Source of the DNA: Rhodobacteraceae bacterium EL129
GTDB taxonomy: Bacteria; Pseudomonadota; Alphaproteobacteria; Rhodobacterales; Rhodobacteraceae
DNA length: 64,000 bases
Assembly (NCBI GenBank): GCA_900313005.1
Contig: ONZJ01000002.1
Coordinates: 2,496,996 to 2,560,995, forward strand
Direction: 5' to 3'
Shown: one piece after another, positions 28,374 to 36,200 of the stretch
How the letters are laid out: each line of letters starts with the position of its first letter
How positions within the stretch are numbered: position 1 is the stretch's first letter
The notes under the pieces: model-generated
What the model saw: the letters and a program-made list of their open reading frames with translations, nothing else
The model's database searches: none
What the model was told of the DNA's origin: nothing
Made by a program: the position numbers and the translations under genes

Positions 28374-28811
28374 TCGTGGGTCTTTCAGGGCGTTGAGACG
28401 CATAGCTGCGTGGCGGGCAAATTTGCGCGTCAATGCCGTGCGCCGGGCCGCTGCCAGCTTGGTTTCAGGGGCCATGCGGATGATCTCGGCGTTATAGCTA
28501 TCCGCGATCAACAGCCCCGTACCCTCGGGCAGTACATCGGTGGGAAACTGCTCGTCTACAGCCCAGAAATAGCGGTCACACCAATCCAGATAACCTTCCC
28601 ATTTGTGATCGGCTTTGAAATCTGCGCGGGAGGATTTGCATTCGATCACCCAAATCTCACCTTTTGGCCCCATCGCCATCACATCCACACGCTTGCCGCG
28701 CTCAGGGGTGAATTCTTCAATGGTTACAAAGTCATACTCCAGCAGGTGGCGGCATACTCCACGCGCCAACAGCTGGCCAGGCTGCAAAATATGTTCGCAC
28801 ATTTGCTCCAT
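28368..28811 (-). CDS. mmcB: MmcB family SOS-regulated DNA repair protein
   Basis: The protein is 147 aa from ATG 28811. The core has a restriction-endonuclease-like (PD-(D/E)xK) pattern: D43 in KRVDVMAM, then E57-C-K59 in WVIECKSSRADF, followed by KWEGYLDWCDRYFWAVD. Caulobacter MmcB is a LexA-controlled protein that helps tolerate mitomycin damage. Here a GAAC-N7-GAAC LexA box lies 12-26 nt upstream of the start, so SOS control is directly supported by sequence. There is no translesion polymerase gene beside it. The length matches the family. The nuclease activity itself is inference from the motif. Confidence 0.93.
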   Translation of the reverse strand: MEQMCEHILQPGQLLARGVCRHLLEYDFVTIEEFTPERGKRVDVMAMGPKGEIWVIECKSSRADFKADHKWEGYLDWCDRYFWAVDEQFPTDVLPEGTGLLIADSYNAEIIRMAPETKLAAARRTALTRKFARHAAMRLNALKDPRL

Positions 28812-28822
28812 CCGACAATTAT

Positions 28823-28837
28823 GAACAAAAGATGAAC
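28823..28837 (-). promoter_or_regulatory. LexA (SOS) box of mmcB
   Basis: On the minus strand GTTC-N7-GTTC (plus strand GAAC, seven bases, GAAC), the alphaproteobacterial LexA operator, centred about 19 nt before the mmcB ATG. Confidence 0.88.
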
Positions 28838-29120
28838 ATATGCAAGCCCTTGCCGTGGACCTCTGCGCGCATTAGGTAGAGCGGTGGCGGGTTCTGCCCT
28901 TCTCGTTTACGGTTGCATTCCGGTGGCCTTAAACAATTCCGAGGGAGCTGGCTCTGTCCTGGCCCTGGCCTGGTTACCTGGCGCCCACCTGTACATACAG
29001 GTCCTCGGGAATGAGATAACCCAACGGTTGCGTGCGGGCCCGCCACATGCCTTGCTAAGTGTCACAGGGCCAATGCGCCAGAATGACACAGCAGTTCAGC
29101 CCTTCACACATGTGCAAGGT
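28838..29120. other. Intergenic stretch without a convincing gene
   Basis: Nothing gene-like is certain here. A 24-codon minus-strand frame (28974-29048) reads plausibly (QPLGYLIPEDLYVQVG) but has a poor ribosome-binding site. Inside it lies a perfect 7-bp inverted repeat, ACCTGTA/TACAGGT (28987-29002). It could be the tail of a lost gene. Confidence 0.3.
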
Positions 29121-29471
29121 TTAGCGTTTGGTAAAGACGTCCCGAGGTACATCAACCTGCACTGGGATCGCGGCGTAATCGCGCCGCATCACATGCTGGC
29201 GCAGCCCGCCACCGGGGCCCTCATCGTCATCGTCATCGTCGTCTTTCATCTTCATCACCGCGATGCCGAATTGCACCCCGGCAAAGATGATCCCGTTTGA
29301 AATCCACAGAAGCAGCAAGGCCAGCCAGCCCTGTTCGGAAGTTGAGATGAGATGCCACAGATGGGCGATATCAAACCACAAGAGCATGCCCACAAATACA
29401 GCAGCCAACCCAAAACCAATGGCCACATTGACAATATAGAGACGGATGAGCTTGGGCATTGGTCGCACCAT
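29121..29471 (-). CDS. Small two-TM membrane protein, unknown function
   Basis: The protein is 116 aa from ATG 29471, or 112 aa from ATG 29459; neither has a strong ribosome-binding site, and the second gives the more natural start (PKLIRLYIVNVAIGFGL). Two hydrophobic helices (about 12-34 and 47-70) are joined by a short loop. After the second comes VQFGIAVMKM, then a run of eight Asp/Glu residues (DDDDDDDE), then a basic end. The acidic run could bind divalent metal, but this is speculation. I do not recognise a named family, though the pattern looks conserved in roseobacters. Confidence 0.7.
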   Translation of the reverse strand: MVRPMPKLIRLYIVNVAIGFGLAAVFVGMLLWFDIAHLWHLISTSEQGWLALLLLWISNGIIFAGVQFGIAVMKMKDDDDDDDEGPGGGLRQHVMRRDYAAIPVQVDVPRDVFTKR

Positions 29472-29534
29472 GTGGTTTCACACCCGTAAGTGTATCACGA
29501 CCCGACTACCCGTCAAAGTCACATGGCTGCGATA

Positions 29535-29693
29535 TCACGTCGCAACGCGCGCCTGTTGACCCTGCTCGCGTGCAAAAAGATGCTCCATCTCGCGGCGTCT
29601 CAATGGCTCCGAGGTGGCGTCTTGGGTCGGTTCATTCCGTTGATCATCGATCTCGAATGTGATCGGCAGTGCGGTCTTCAGCAAGGAAATCAT
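29535..29693 (-). CDS. Possible small protein (52 aa), unrecognised
   Basis: ATG at 29693 with AGGAAAAGGG about 8 nt upstream opens a 52-aa frame ending at TGA 29535. The sequence (ISLLKTALPITFEIDDQRN, then DATSEPLRRREMEHLFAR) has balanced composition, a short hydrophobic start and an amphipathic charged end, unlike the low-quality frames in the other five readings of this gap. It fills the largest unassigned gap in this part of the window (29472-29849). No homology can be claimed. Confidence 0.4.
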   Translation of the reverse strand: MISLLKTALPITFEIDDQRNEPTQDATSEPLRRREMEHLFAREQGQQARVAT

Positions 29694-29753
29694 GTGTGTG
29701 CCCTTTTCCTGTGCCCCCGATCATAACCCACGCAAAAGGCGGCAGAAAAGTTT

Positions 29754-29787
29754 TGCGGGGATTGCGAAAAAGCTCACAATCCCCGCA
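29754..29787 (-). terminator. Strong stem-loop downstream of ppk2
   Basis: TGCGGGGATTG (29754-29764) pairs with CAATCCCCGCA (29777-29787), an 11-bp perfect stem with a 12-nt loop, 63 nt past the ppk2 stop. On the minus strand it is followed by AAAACTTTT rather than an immediate U-run, so it is a plausible but not ideal terminator. Confidence 0.5.
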
Positions 29788-29849
29788 CCTCATTGAAATT
29801 TTTTGCAAAATAGGAAATTCAAGGTCGCAAAAAACTGATATCACGCCCG

Positions 29850-30662
29850 TTAGAGGAAGGTTTTGTGCACCTCTGGAACAAACTCCTGATCATCCATCGG
29901 CGGGCGTACATAGGATTTTTGCGGCGGACGCTCGTCCAATACCACCTTTTCACGCGGGACATCGCCGTAGGGGATCAGCGACAACAGATGGCTGATGCAA
30001 TTGATCCGCGCGTGTTTCTTGATGTCCGAATTCACCACATGCCAGGGTGCTTGTTTGATATCCGTATGGGCAAACATATCATCCTTGGCGCGTGAATAAT
30101 CGACCCAGCGCTTGCGGCTTTCCAGGTCCATCGGGCTGAGCTTCCACTGTTTGGTGGGGTCGGTTAGGCGTTTTTGGAACCGGCGTTCCTGTTCGTCGTC
30201 ACTGACCGAGAACCAGTATTTGATCAGCTGAATGCCGGATCGGACCAGCATGCGCTCAAACTCGGGGCAAGAGCGCATGAATTCCTTGTATTCCTCATCG
30301 GTACAAAACCCCATGACCCGCTCAACCCCGCCGCGGTTGTACCATGAGCGATCAAAGATGATCATCTCGCCCGCCGCAGGCAGATGCGCGGCATAGCGTT
30401 GAAAATACCACTGGGTTTTCTCGCGTTCAGTTGGGGCTGGCAGGGCGACCACCTGGCAGACACGTGGGTTCATGGCTTCGGTGATCCGTTTGATCGTCCC
30501 ACCTTTGCCGGCTGCATCGCGCCCCTCAAAGATCACTGCCACGCGGTGACCGGAGTGCTTGATCCACTCCTGAAGTCTGACCAACTCGATTTGCAATCTT
30601 GCCAGTTCAGCCTCGTAAACATCATTCTTTATTTTGGTGCGTTTGCCTTCGTCTTTGGCCAT
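29850..30662 (-). CDS. ppk2: Polyphosphate kinase 2
   Basis: The protein is 270 aa from ATG 30662, selected by GGGAGG about 8 nt upstream. This PPK2 kinase transfers phosphate between polyphosphate and nucleotides. Walker A is GRDAAGKGGT (K53), the Walker B/lid region is FDRSWYNRGGVERV (D104, R105), and the segment FEGRDAAGKGGTIKRI is the family signature. It is a one-domain protein of about 270 aa, so class I by length, which usually favours ADP or GDP to ATP or GTP synthesis from polyP. Cytoplasmic. No exopolyphosphatase or PPK1 is nearby. A strong hairpin follows the gene. Confidence 0.95.
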   Translation of the reverse strand: MAKDEGKRTKIKNDVYEAELARLQIELVRLQEWIKHSGHRVAVIFEGRDAAGKGGTIKRITEAMNPRVCQVVALPAPTEREKTQWYFQRYAAHLPAAGEMIIFDRSWYNRGGVERVMGFCTDEEYKEFMRSCPEFERMLVRSGIQLIKYWFSVSDDEQERRFQKRLTDPTKQWKLSPMDLESRKRWVDYSRAKDDMFAHTDIKQAPWHVVNSDIKKHARINCISHLLSLIPYGDVPREKVVLDERPPQKSYVRPPMDDQEFVPEVHKTFL

Positions 30663-30858
30663 TGGTGTACCTCCCAGGAACGGCAAGCGAAGTGCCTACC
30701 GATAAGGTAGTCTGCACCAAGGAATGCCAAACGGTCAAATCAGGCAGATTGTGCGCTGGCTGCTGGCTCTGCTGCGCAGGTTGAGATGAGGCGGAATGTC
30801 CGGTTAGAGCCCAAAGTCCCGAATGCTGCGACAAGTATGAACGGCTGCATTGGAGCAT

Positions 30859-31740
30859 TTACGATCTGATTTCTTGCTTCATAAAGTCAACAAACGCCTT
30901 CACGCGTGGCTTGCGGAAGGCTGAAGGCAATTGGACGCTTTGAATCGGGAGAGTTCGTGAATGGAACTGGGGGAAAAGCTCGATCAAGCGCCCGGTTTCG
31001 AGATCATCCCCCAGAAACACGTCTGGGCAAATGAATATTCCGCGCCCTGCATGTGTGGGTACAAGGCAAGCAGGCGGACTGTTGGCGAGGAACGGGCCGG
31101 CGACTGGCACCTGCATGGTTTGGCCTTCGACCCGGAACGGCCAACGGTTCGGGTCGGGATTGTTGGCGTCCCGGATGCAGATGTGATCAGACAGTTCGGC
31201 TGGATGCGAGGGCGTTCCGTGCTTTTGTAGATACGACGGTGCTGCGACCACTTTCATATGTGTTTCGCCAAGTTTACGGACAATCAGGCTGGAGTCGCTG
31301 AGTGCTCCGATCCTGATGGCGATGTCGAAGCCGCCTTTCGCCAAATCGACATAGTGATCGGACAGATCCAATTCGATTGTGACATTTGGATGCTGATCCA
31401 CGAACCGATTTGCCGCCGCTGCGACCGCCGTGTCGCCATAGGTCAGAGGTGCCGCGACTCGAACGATGCCTCTCAAACCCTCCGAAGCGTCAAACTCTGT
31501 TTCCAGTTGTTCAATTTCAGCCAGAACGCGGCGCGCACCTTCGAGATACCGCACTCCTTCATGTGTCAGGGACATGGATCGCGTAGTGCGGTGCAAAAGG
31601 CTCATGCCAAGCTGGTTTTCAAGCTGCGCAACACGCTTGCTCACCAACTTGTTCGAGATCCCGAGCCGTTGGCCCGCCGCGGCAAAGGATCCGGCTTCCA
31701 CCACTGCGACGAAGCTTTTCATCCCATCTATCCGGTCCAC
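30859..31740 (-). CDS. LysR-type transcription regulator
   Basis: The protein is 293 aa from ATG 31740. The N-terminal winged helix-turn-helix (MDRIDGMKSFVAVVEAGSF, AAGQRLGISNKLVSKRVAQLE, LLHRTTRSMSLT) is followed by the periplasmic-binding-protein-like effector domain from about residue 90 (GIVRVAAPLTYGDTAVA). The gene is divergent from the VOC-SnoaL-ABM set with 104 nt between starts, the classic arrangement for a LysR regulator of the neighbouring operon. The AT-rich gap (TTAGCGATACATA, TTATCGCCATTTAA) contains candidate T-N11-A sites. The likely inducer is a substrate or product of that operon, perhaps a small aromatic or quinone. Confidence 0.93.
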   Translation of the reverse strand: MDRIDGMKSFVAVVEAGSFAAAGQRLGISNKLVSKRVAQLENQLGMSLLHRTTRSMSLTHEGVRYLEGARRVLAEIEQLETEFDASEGLRGIVRVAAPLTYGDTAVAAAANRFVDQHPNVTIELDLSDHYVDLAKGGFDIAIRIGALSDSSLIVRKLGETHMKVVAAPSYLQKHGTPSHPAELSDHICIRDANNPDPNRWPFRVEGQTMQVPVAGPFLANSPPACLVPTHAGRGIFICPDVFLGDDLETGRLIELFPQFHSRTLPIQSVQLPSAFRKPRVKAFVDFMKQEIRS

Positions 31741-31844
31741 GATATTGCCTCCAATTTAGCGATACATACCCCCACTTATCGCCATTTAAAGGATAAAAGA
31801 CCATCGCTAAGTTCCTCTCAAGCTGAAACGCAGGAGATACGAAC

Positions 31845-32639
31845 ATGGCAACATCAGACGCACCCATCTCAATTGGACAGGTCGCCCTAACGGTGCGCGA
31901 TCTGGACAAGACCGCCGCCTTTTATGAGGACGTTATCGGTTTGGGTTTGATCGAACGCAGCGGAGAATCCGCCCGACTGGGAACAGACTCTGCGACACTG
32001 ATCGAGCTACGCTTGGATCGCCAGGCCCGGCCTTTTCCTGAAGAAGCCGGACTATTCCACACGGCGTTCCTGTTGCCGACCCAACAGGACCTCGGCGCCT
32101 GGTTGATCTACGCAGCAGAACGCGGTGTGCAGCTTGATGGGGCATCACATCATGGCGTCAGCGAGGCGCTGTATCTGAACGATCCGGAAGGCAACGGGAT
32201 AGAAATCTATCGTGATCTGCCCCGCGAAACATGGAAGCGACAAGGCGACTCCGTTCAAATGACCACGCGCCCTCTCGATATGAAATCACTCACGGAAAAT
32301 GCCACCCAATGGCAAGGCGCTCCACAAAGCACTGTCATCGGACATGTCCATTTGCGTGTCGGAGACGTCAGAGAGGCCGCGCAGTTCATTACCCAAGACC
32401 TTGGGATGGTGCAAACCTTTGGGCTGCCATCGGCTCGCTGGTTCGGGTCCGGCGGTTACCACCACCACCTTGCCGCCAACGAATGGCAATCCAAAAGGGC
32501 AGGAAACCGCTCGAAAGGGACCACGGGTCTCGCAAGCGTCGAACTTTTGGCCAAACCTGAAAGCCTCACGCCCGGTCGCCTGGTCGATCCATGGGGCACT
32601 GAATTCAAGATCACAGCGGCGCAAGCCCGCGCCGCGTAA
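31845..32639 (+). CDS. Two-module VOC protein, catechol-2,3-dioxygenase/CatE-like
   Basis: The protein is 264 aa from ATG 31845 with AGGAGA upstream. It contains two glyoxalase/VOC modules: residues about 8-125 (VALTVRDLDKTAAFYEDVIG, GNGIEIYRD) and 163-258 (GHVHLRVGDVREAAQFITQD, DPWGTEFKI). In the C-terminal module the three metal ligands of extradiol dioxygenases are in place: H167, a His in the 206-208 triplet, and E253. In the N-terminal module the first ligand is replaced by Q12, as in CatE-type enzymes where only one module is active. It probably opens an aromatic diol, or a related ring or quinone. It is first in a three-gene set under the divergent LysR. Confidence 0.85.
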   Translation: MATSDAPISIGQVALTVRDLDKTAAFYEDVIGLGLIERSGESARLGTDSATLIELRLDRQARPFPEEAGLFHTAFLLPTQQDLGAWLIYAAERGVQLDGASHHGVSEALYLNDPEGNGIEIYRDLPRETWKRQGDSVQMTTRPLDMKSLTENATQWQGAPQSTVIGHVHLRVGDVREAAQFITQDLGMVQTFGLPSARWFGSGGYHHHLAANEWQSKRAGNRSKGTTGLASVELLAKPESLTPGRLVDPWGTEFKITAAQARAA

Positions 32640-32675
32640 ACCGCGTCATTACCAAACCAAACAAGGAGCAAACCA

Positions 32676-33446
32676 ATGACACCTAAAGAACTTGTACTGG
32701 AGGCAGTTGCCGCCATCTTTATCAACTTCGACCCGTCTGCAGCAGAGCAATTGCTTGCACCTGGCTACATCCAACACAATCCCGCCGTACCCACGGGTGC
32801 TGCACCGATCCTCGGGTTCATTCCGGGTTTGAAGGACAGTGGAATTGAAGTGGATATCCACCGTGTGATCTCTGAAGGCGACATGGTTGTGCTGCACACG
32901 ACCTACAACAACGCTCAGGCCTTTGGCGCTGGTACGCTGGTCGGCTTCGACGTGTTCCGTGTCGAGGATGGCAAGGTGGCCGAGCATTGGGACAACCTGA
33001 CCCCGATGACAGCGCCGAATCCCTCGGGCCACACGCAGACCGATGGTCCGACAGAGATCACGGATCTGGACAAGACGGCTGAGAACAAGGCGCTGGTCAC
33101 CGACTTTGTGGAAACCATTCTGAAGAATGGCGAAGTTGACCGGATCACCGAGTTCCTGTCCACTGAGACCTACATTCAGCACAACAGCAATATCGCTGAC
33201 GGTCTGGACGGTCTGGGCGCGGCGCTTGCCGGAATGGCAGAGCAAGGCATCCAGATGGTCTACACAGACGTGCATTACGTCGTGGCCGAGGGCAATTTTG
33301 TTCTGACCGCCTCAGAAGGTACTTTCGCTGACAAACCGACAGCGTTCTATGACCTGTTCCGTGTTGAAGGTGGTAAGATCGTGGAGCATTGGGACGTGAT
33401 CGCGGACATCCCGTCCGAGATGGCCCACGACAACGGCAAGTTCTGA
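32676..33446 (+). CDS. Tandem SnoaL-like (NTF2-fold) protein
   Basis: The protein is 256 aa with two SnoaL/NTF2-like halves joined by a short linker. The motif YIQHN occurs at 31-35 and again at 166-170, and EHWD at 103-106 and 237-240, which are the matching parts of each half. SnoaL-fold proteins include ketosteroid isomerases, polyketide cyclases and epoxide hydrolases, so the role fits handling of a reactive ring product from the dioxygenase-like neighbour. No catalytic residue can be named with certainty. There is no signal peptide. The gap from the VOC gene is 36 nt, with an AAGGAG ribosome-binding site. Confidence 0.85.
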   Translation: MTPKELVLEAVAAIFINFDPSAAEQLLAPGYIQHNPAVPTGAAPILGFIPGLKDSGIEVDIHRVISEGDMVVLHTTYNNAQAFGAGTLVGFDVFRVEDGKVAEHWDNLTPMTAPNPSGHTQTDGPTEITDLDKTAENKALVTDFVETILKNGEVDRITEFLSTETYIQHNSNIADGLDGLGAALAGMAEQGIQMVYTDVHYVVAEGNFVLTASEGTFADKPTAFYDLFRVEGGKIVEHWDVIADIPSEMAHDNGKF

Positions 33447-33458
33447 TCGGGGACCGCT

Positions 33459-33809
33459 ATGAAAGCATTTCTGATCACACTGTTCTTAGCTTTAGGAGGA
33501 ACCGCAATGGCACAGGACAACGGCGTTATCGAGATCGTCACAATGAATCTCGCAGAGGGCGTTTCTGCAGATGCGTTCGAACCAGTGGACAAGGCCATCG
33601 AAGATGAGCATGTCAGCAAACAGCCCGGCTTCATCTCGCGTCAAGCCGCCTTCGCAGACGGAAAGTGGGCGGTTGTAGTCAACTGGGAAAGCGCAGAAGC
33701 AGCCCAGGCTTCCATGGACAGCTTCGCCTCTGCGCCCGCCGCGGAAAAGTTCATGAGCATGATCGACGCATCAACAATGTCGATGACACGCTACGACCTG
33801 GTACGGTAG
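33459..33809 (+). CDS. Exported antibiotic-biosynthesis-monooxygenase (ABM) domain protein
   Basis: The protein is 116 aa from ATG 33459. Residues 1-19 form a signal peptide (MKAFLITLFLALGGTAMA, with an AMA/QD cleavage), followed by one ABM ferredoxin-like domain (VIEIVTMNLAEGVSADAFEPVD, KQPGFISRQAAFADGKWAVV). ABM proteins such as ActVA-Orf6 oxidise aromatic polyketides without a cofactor, or degrade heme; they are normally cytoplasmic, so the signal peptide is unusual. It ends the LysR-controlled set and is followed by a terminator. The short 12-nt gap from the SnoaL gene supports one operon. Confidence 0.82.
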   Translation: MKAFLITLFLALGGTAMAQDNGVIEIVTMNLAEGVSADAFEPVDKAIEDEHVSKQPGFISRQAAFADGKWAVVVNWESAEAAQASMDSFASAPAAEKFMSMIDASTMSMTRYDLVR

Positions 33810-33822
33810 CCAAGCAAAAATG

Positions 33823-33854
33823 AAGCACCCGTGGCAGACACGGGTGCTTTACTT
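33823..33854 (+). terminator. Rho-independent terminator of the VOC-SnoaL-ABM set
   Basis: AAGCACCCGTG (33823-33833), a 5-nt loop, CACGGGTGCTT (33839-33849), then TACTTTT, starting 14 nt after the ABM stop. Confidence 0.88.
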
Positions 33855-33963
33855 TTCCGACAACGCTCAGTTCAGAAGAGCAGACATTGATGTTTCGTAG
33901 GTGAATGACGGGAACGTCCGCATAACGACACTCCTGAGCAACAAGTCAGGTAGCAACGACGCC

Positions 33964-34434
33964 TTAAAACGCGTCCGGTTTGGCCTCACGTGCCATATGG
34001 TCCAGCACGGCATTCACAAAGCTGGCCTCTTTGCCTTCGGGATAGAAACTGCGCGCAACGTCGACGAATTCGCTGATCACGACCTTGGGCGGTGTATCCG
34101 ATTGGGTCATCTCAGCCCCGGCGGCACGAAAAAGCGCGCGGATCGTAGGGTCAATCCGGGCGATGGGCCATTTGGCCACCAGCGCGCGGTCGGTCATCTG
34201 GTCGATCAGCGCCTGATGATTCACAGCATCCTGCATGAGCTGTTCGAACAGTTTTGGGTCGCCCTCTTGCATTTCGCCTTCGTCATATTCCGCGCCAAAG
34301 CGGTGATCTTCAAACTCGGCGATCACAGTGTCGACAGATTGCGAGGAATGCTCCATCTGAAACAGTGCCTGCACCGCATAAAGCCGTGAGGCCGAGCGCA
34401 TCTTGCGTTTCTGGTTGCCGGAAAGCTGGGTCAT
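33964..34434 (-). CDS. nusB: Transcription antitermination protein NusB
   Basis: The protein is 156 aa, with its start overlapping the ribH stop by 4 nt (ATGA). NusB binds boxA in rRNA leader RNA with NusE and is part of the rRNA antitermination complex. Family signatures: RLYAVQALFQMEHSS near the start, and the conserved C-terminal VISEFVDVARSF ... FVNAVLDHMAREA. Cytoplasmic, helical. Together with ribB(A) and ribH it forms the common alphaproteobacterial cluster ribBA-ribH-nusB. Confidence 0.96.
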   Translation of the reverse strand: MTQLSGNQKRKMRSASRLYAVQALFQMEHSSQSVDTVIAEFEDHRFGAEYDEGEMQEGDPKLFEQLMQDAVNHQALIDQMTDRALVAKWPIARIDPTIRALFRAAGAEMTQSDTPPKVVISEFVDVARSFYPEGKEASFVNAVLDHMAREAKPDAF

Positions 34435-34976
34435 GCTTTTGGATTGTCCTTCAGGCCACCGGCCAGTTTGTATTCTTCAGCGTCCGGCAGAAAACCAACA
34501 CCCTTGCGCTCCCCACCCCATTTCCGGGTCAGAGCGATCAGATGCATGGCCGCCGCTGCCGCCCCTGCCCCCTTGTTCATCTTCTCTGGATTGGCGCGGG
34601 CCTCGGCTTGCGCCATGTTCTCAACCGTCAGGATGCCGTTGCCGATGCACAGCCCTTGCAGACCCAGCAAAGTGATCCCGCGCGAACTGTCATTGCAGAC
34701 GGTGTCGTAGTGCGTGGTTTCACCCCGGATCACACATCCCAAAGCGACATAGCCATCGTAATTGGACAGGCGTTCCGCGATACCGATGGCAGTGGGCACT
34801 TCCAAGGCTCCCGGCACTTCGGTGACGTCATAGGTGCCACCTACCGCCTCGATTTCAGCCGACGCACCTGCGATCATCTGATCGGCAAGGTCGCGGTAAA
34901 AGGGCGCCACAACGATCAGCAGTTTAACAGGCTTGTCGAATGTGGCGCTTGGCATGGTGTATTCGGATCCGGCCAT
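34431..34976 (-). CDS. ribH: 6,7-dimethyl-8-ribityllumazine synthase
   Basis: The protein is 181 aa from ATG 34976. It condenses 3,4-dihydroxy-2-butanone 4-phosphate (made by the upstream RibB domain) with the ribityl-pyrimidinedione to give lumazine, the riboflavin precursor. Conserved parts: VPGALEVPTAIG, YVALGCVIRGETTHYD (with the catalytic His), GRGITL-like SSRGITLLGLQGLCIGNGILT. Such enzymes assemble into pentamers or icosahedra. It is in an operon between ribB(A), 6 nt upstream, and nusB, which overlaps it. Confidence 0.97.
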   Translation of the reverse strand: MAGSEYTMPSATFDKPVKLLIVVAPFYRDLADQMIAGASAEIEAVGGTYDVTEVPGALEVPTAIGIAERLSNYDGYVALGCVIRGETTHYDTVCNDSSRGITLLGLQGLCIGNGILTVENMAQAEARANPEKMNKGAGAAAAAMHLIALTRKWGGERKGVGFLPDAEEYKLAGGLKDNPKA

Positions 34977-34982
34977 GGGCGT

Positions 34983-36134
34983 TTATCCTTTTGACAGGGC
35001 GCGTGTGCCCACGATTGAGATACCATAAGCATCGAGCCCCAGATAGCGGGTCGAAGGGCTGTCGGTCAGCAAGATCAGTTGTTGCACACCCATGGTGGAC
35101 ATAATTTGCGCGCCAAGACCGGTCTGTTTGACGGTGCGTGGCGCGTCGTCGTCTTCCATCTCGCTGGCCAGCGTGGGGCGTGGCTGACGGAAAAGGAACA
35201 CCGCCCCCCGGCCCTCGGCGGCGATGATCTCCATCGCGCGGGGCAGTTTGCCGGTAGGTGACCCGTTTTGCGCCTCAAGCCCGATCCCCATAACATCCTC
35301 AAGCGCGTTCAGCGCGTGGGTCCGCGCCAGTACGGGTTCGCCGTTCGTAATGTCGCCTTTGGACAGAACCACATGTTCAGTGCCCGAAATCTGATCAGCC
35401 CAAAGTGACATGTTCCATTCGCCCCCATGCGAGGAGGTCACCACCTCACGCCGCACTTCGCGCACAAGGTTGTCGTGCTTGTGACGATAGGCGATGAGGT
35501 CGGAAATCGTGCCGATCTTCATATTGTGTAGCTTGGCAATCTCCACCAGATCCGGCAGACGCGCCATGGTGCCGTCTTCCTTCATGATCTCGCAGATCAC
35601 GCCCGAAGGGTGCAGCCCCGCCAGGCGCGAGATGTCCACGGCCGCCTCGGTATGACCCGCACGGATCAGAACACCGCCATTACGGGCGCGCAGAGGGAAG
35701 ACATGGCCCGGCGTGGCAATCTCGGCCGCTGTGTTCTGCTCGTTAATGGCTGTCGCAACGGTCAGCGCACGGTCAGCGGCGGAAATGCCGGTGCTCACAC
35801 CTTCACGGGCCTCGATGGACACGGTAAAGGCGGTTTCATGCCGGGAGGAGTTGTTCACCGCCATCATCGGCAGGCCCAGCTGGTCAATCCGGTCAGAGGT
35901 CATGGGCAGACAGATCAGCCCCCGGCCATGAGTGGCCATAAAGTTGATCGCAGCGGCATCGGCAAATTCGGCAGGGATCACAAAGTCGCCTTCGTTTTCG
36001 CGGTCCTCGTGGTCCACCAGAATATACATCTCGCCGGCCTTCGCGGCGGCGATGATTTCCTCGGTGGGAGAGATGGCAGCGCGCAGGCTGCCCTCGACCG
36101 GACCAGGTTTTTCAAATGGCAGGCTGTCAGACAT
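34983..36134 (-). CDS. ribB: 3,4-dihydroxy-2-butanone 4-phosphate synthase fused to a degenerate GTP cyclohydrolase II domain
   Basis: The protein is 383 aa from ATG 36134. The N-terminal RibB domain is intact: YILVDHEDRENEGDFVIPAEF (metal and substrate acid residues), FMATHGRGLICLPM, and RAGHTEAAVDISRLAG. The C-terminal half keeps the overall GTP cyclohydrolase II shape (GLGAQIMSTMGV, STRYLGLDAYGISIVG) but the zinc site with its three cysteines (normally C-x10-C-x-C after the S-E segment) is absent; that stretch reads LARTHALNALEDVMGIG. So only DHBP synthase is expected, and GTP cyclohydrolase II must come from another gene. It is the first gene of ribB-ribH-nusB. Confidence 0.93.
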   Translation of the reverse strand: MSDSLPFEKPGPVEGSLRAAISPTEEIIAAAKAGEMYILVDHEDRENEGDFVIPAEFADAAAINFMATHGRGLICLPMTSDRIDQLGLPMMAVNNSSRHETAFTVSIEAREGVSTGISAADRALTVATAINEQNTAAEIATPGHVFPLRARNGGVLIRAGHTEAAVDISRLAGLHPSGVICEIMKEDGTMARLPDLVEIAKLHNMKIGTISDLIAYRHKHDNLVREVRREVVTSSHGGEWNMSLWADQISGTEHVVLSKGDITNGEPVLARTHALNALEDVMGIGLEAQNGSPTGKLPRAMEIIAAEGRGAVFLFRQPRPTLASEMEDDDAPRTVKQTGLGAQIMSTMGVQQLILLTDSPSTRYLGLDAYGISIVGTRALSKG

Positions 36135-36200
36135 CCCTCGCGGACCCTTCGTTTGGTGCAGGAGGCGAGATAGCGCAGGCCAGACCGGAAGACCAGAGGG

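Noticed and set aside
28974..29048. 24-codon minus-strand frame
   Set aside because: The sequence is plausible but very short with a poor ribosome-binding site; it may be the tail of a lost gene.
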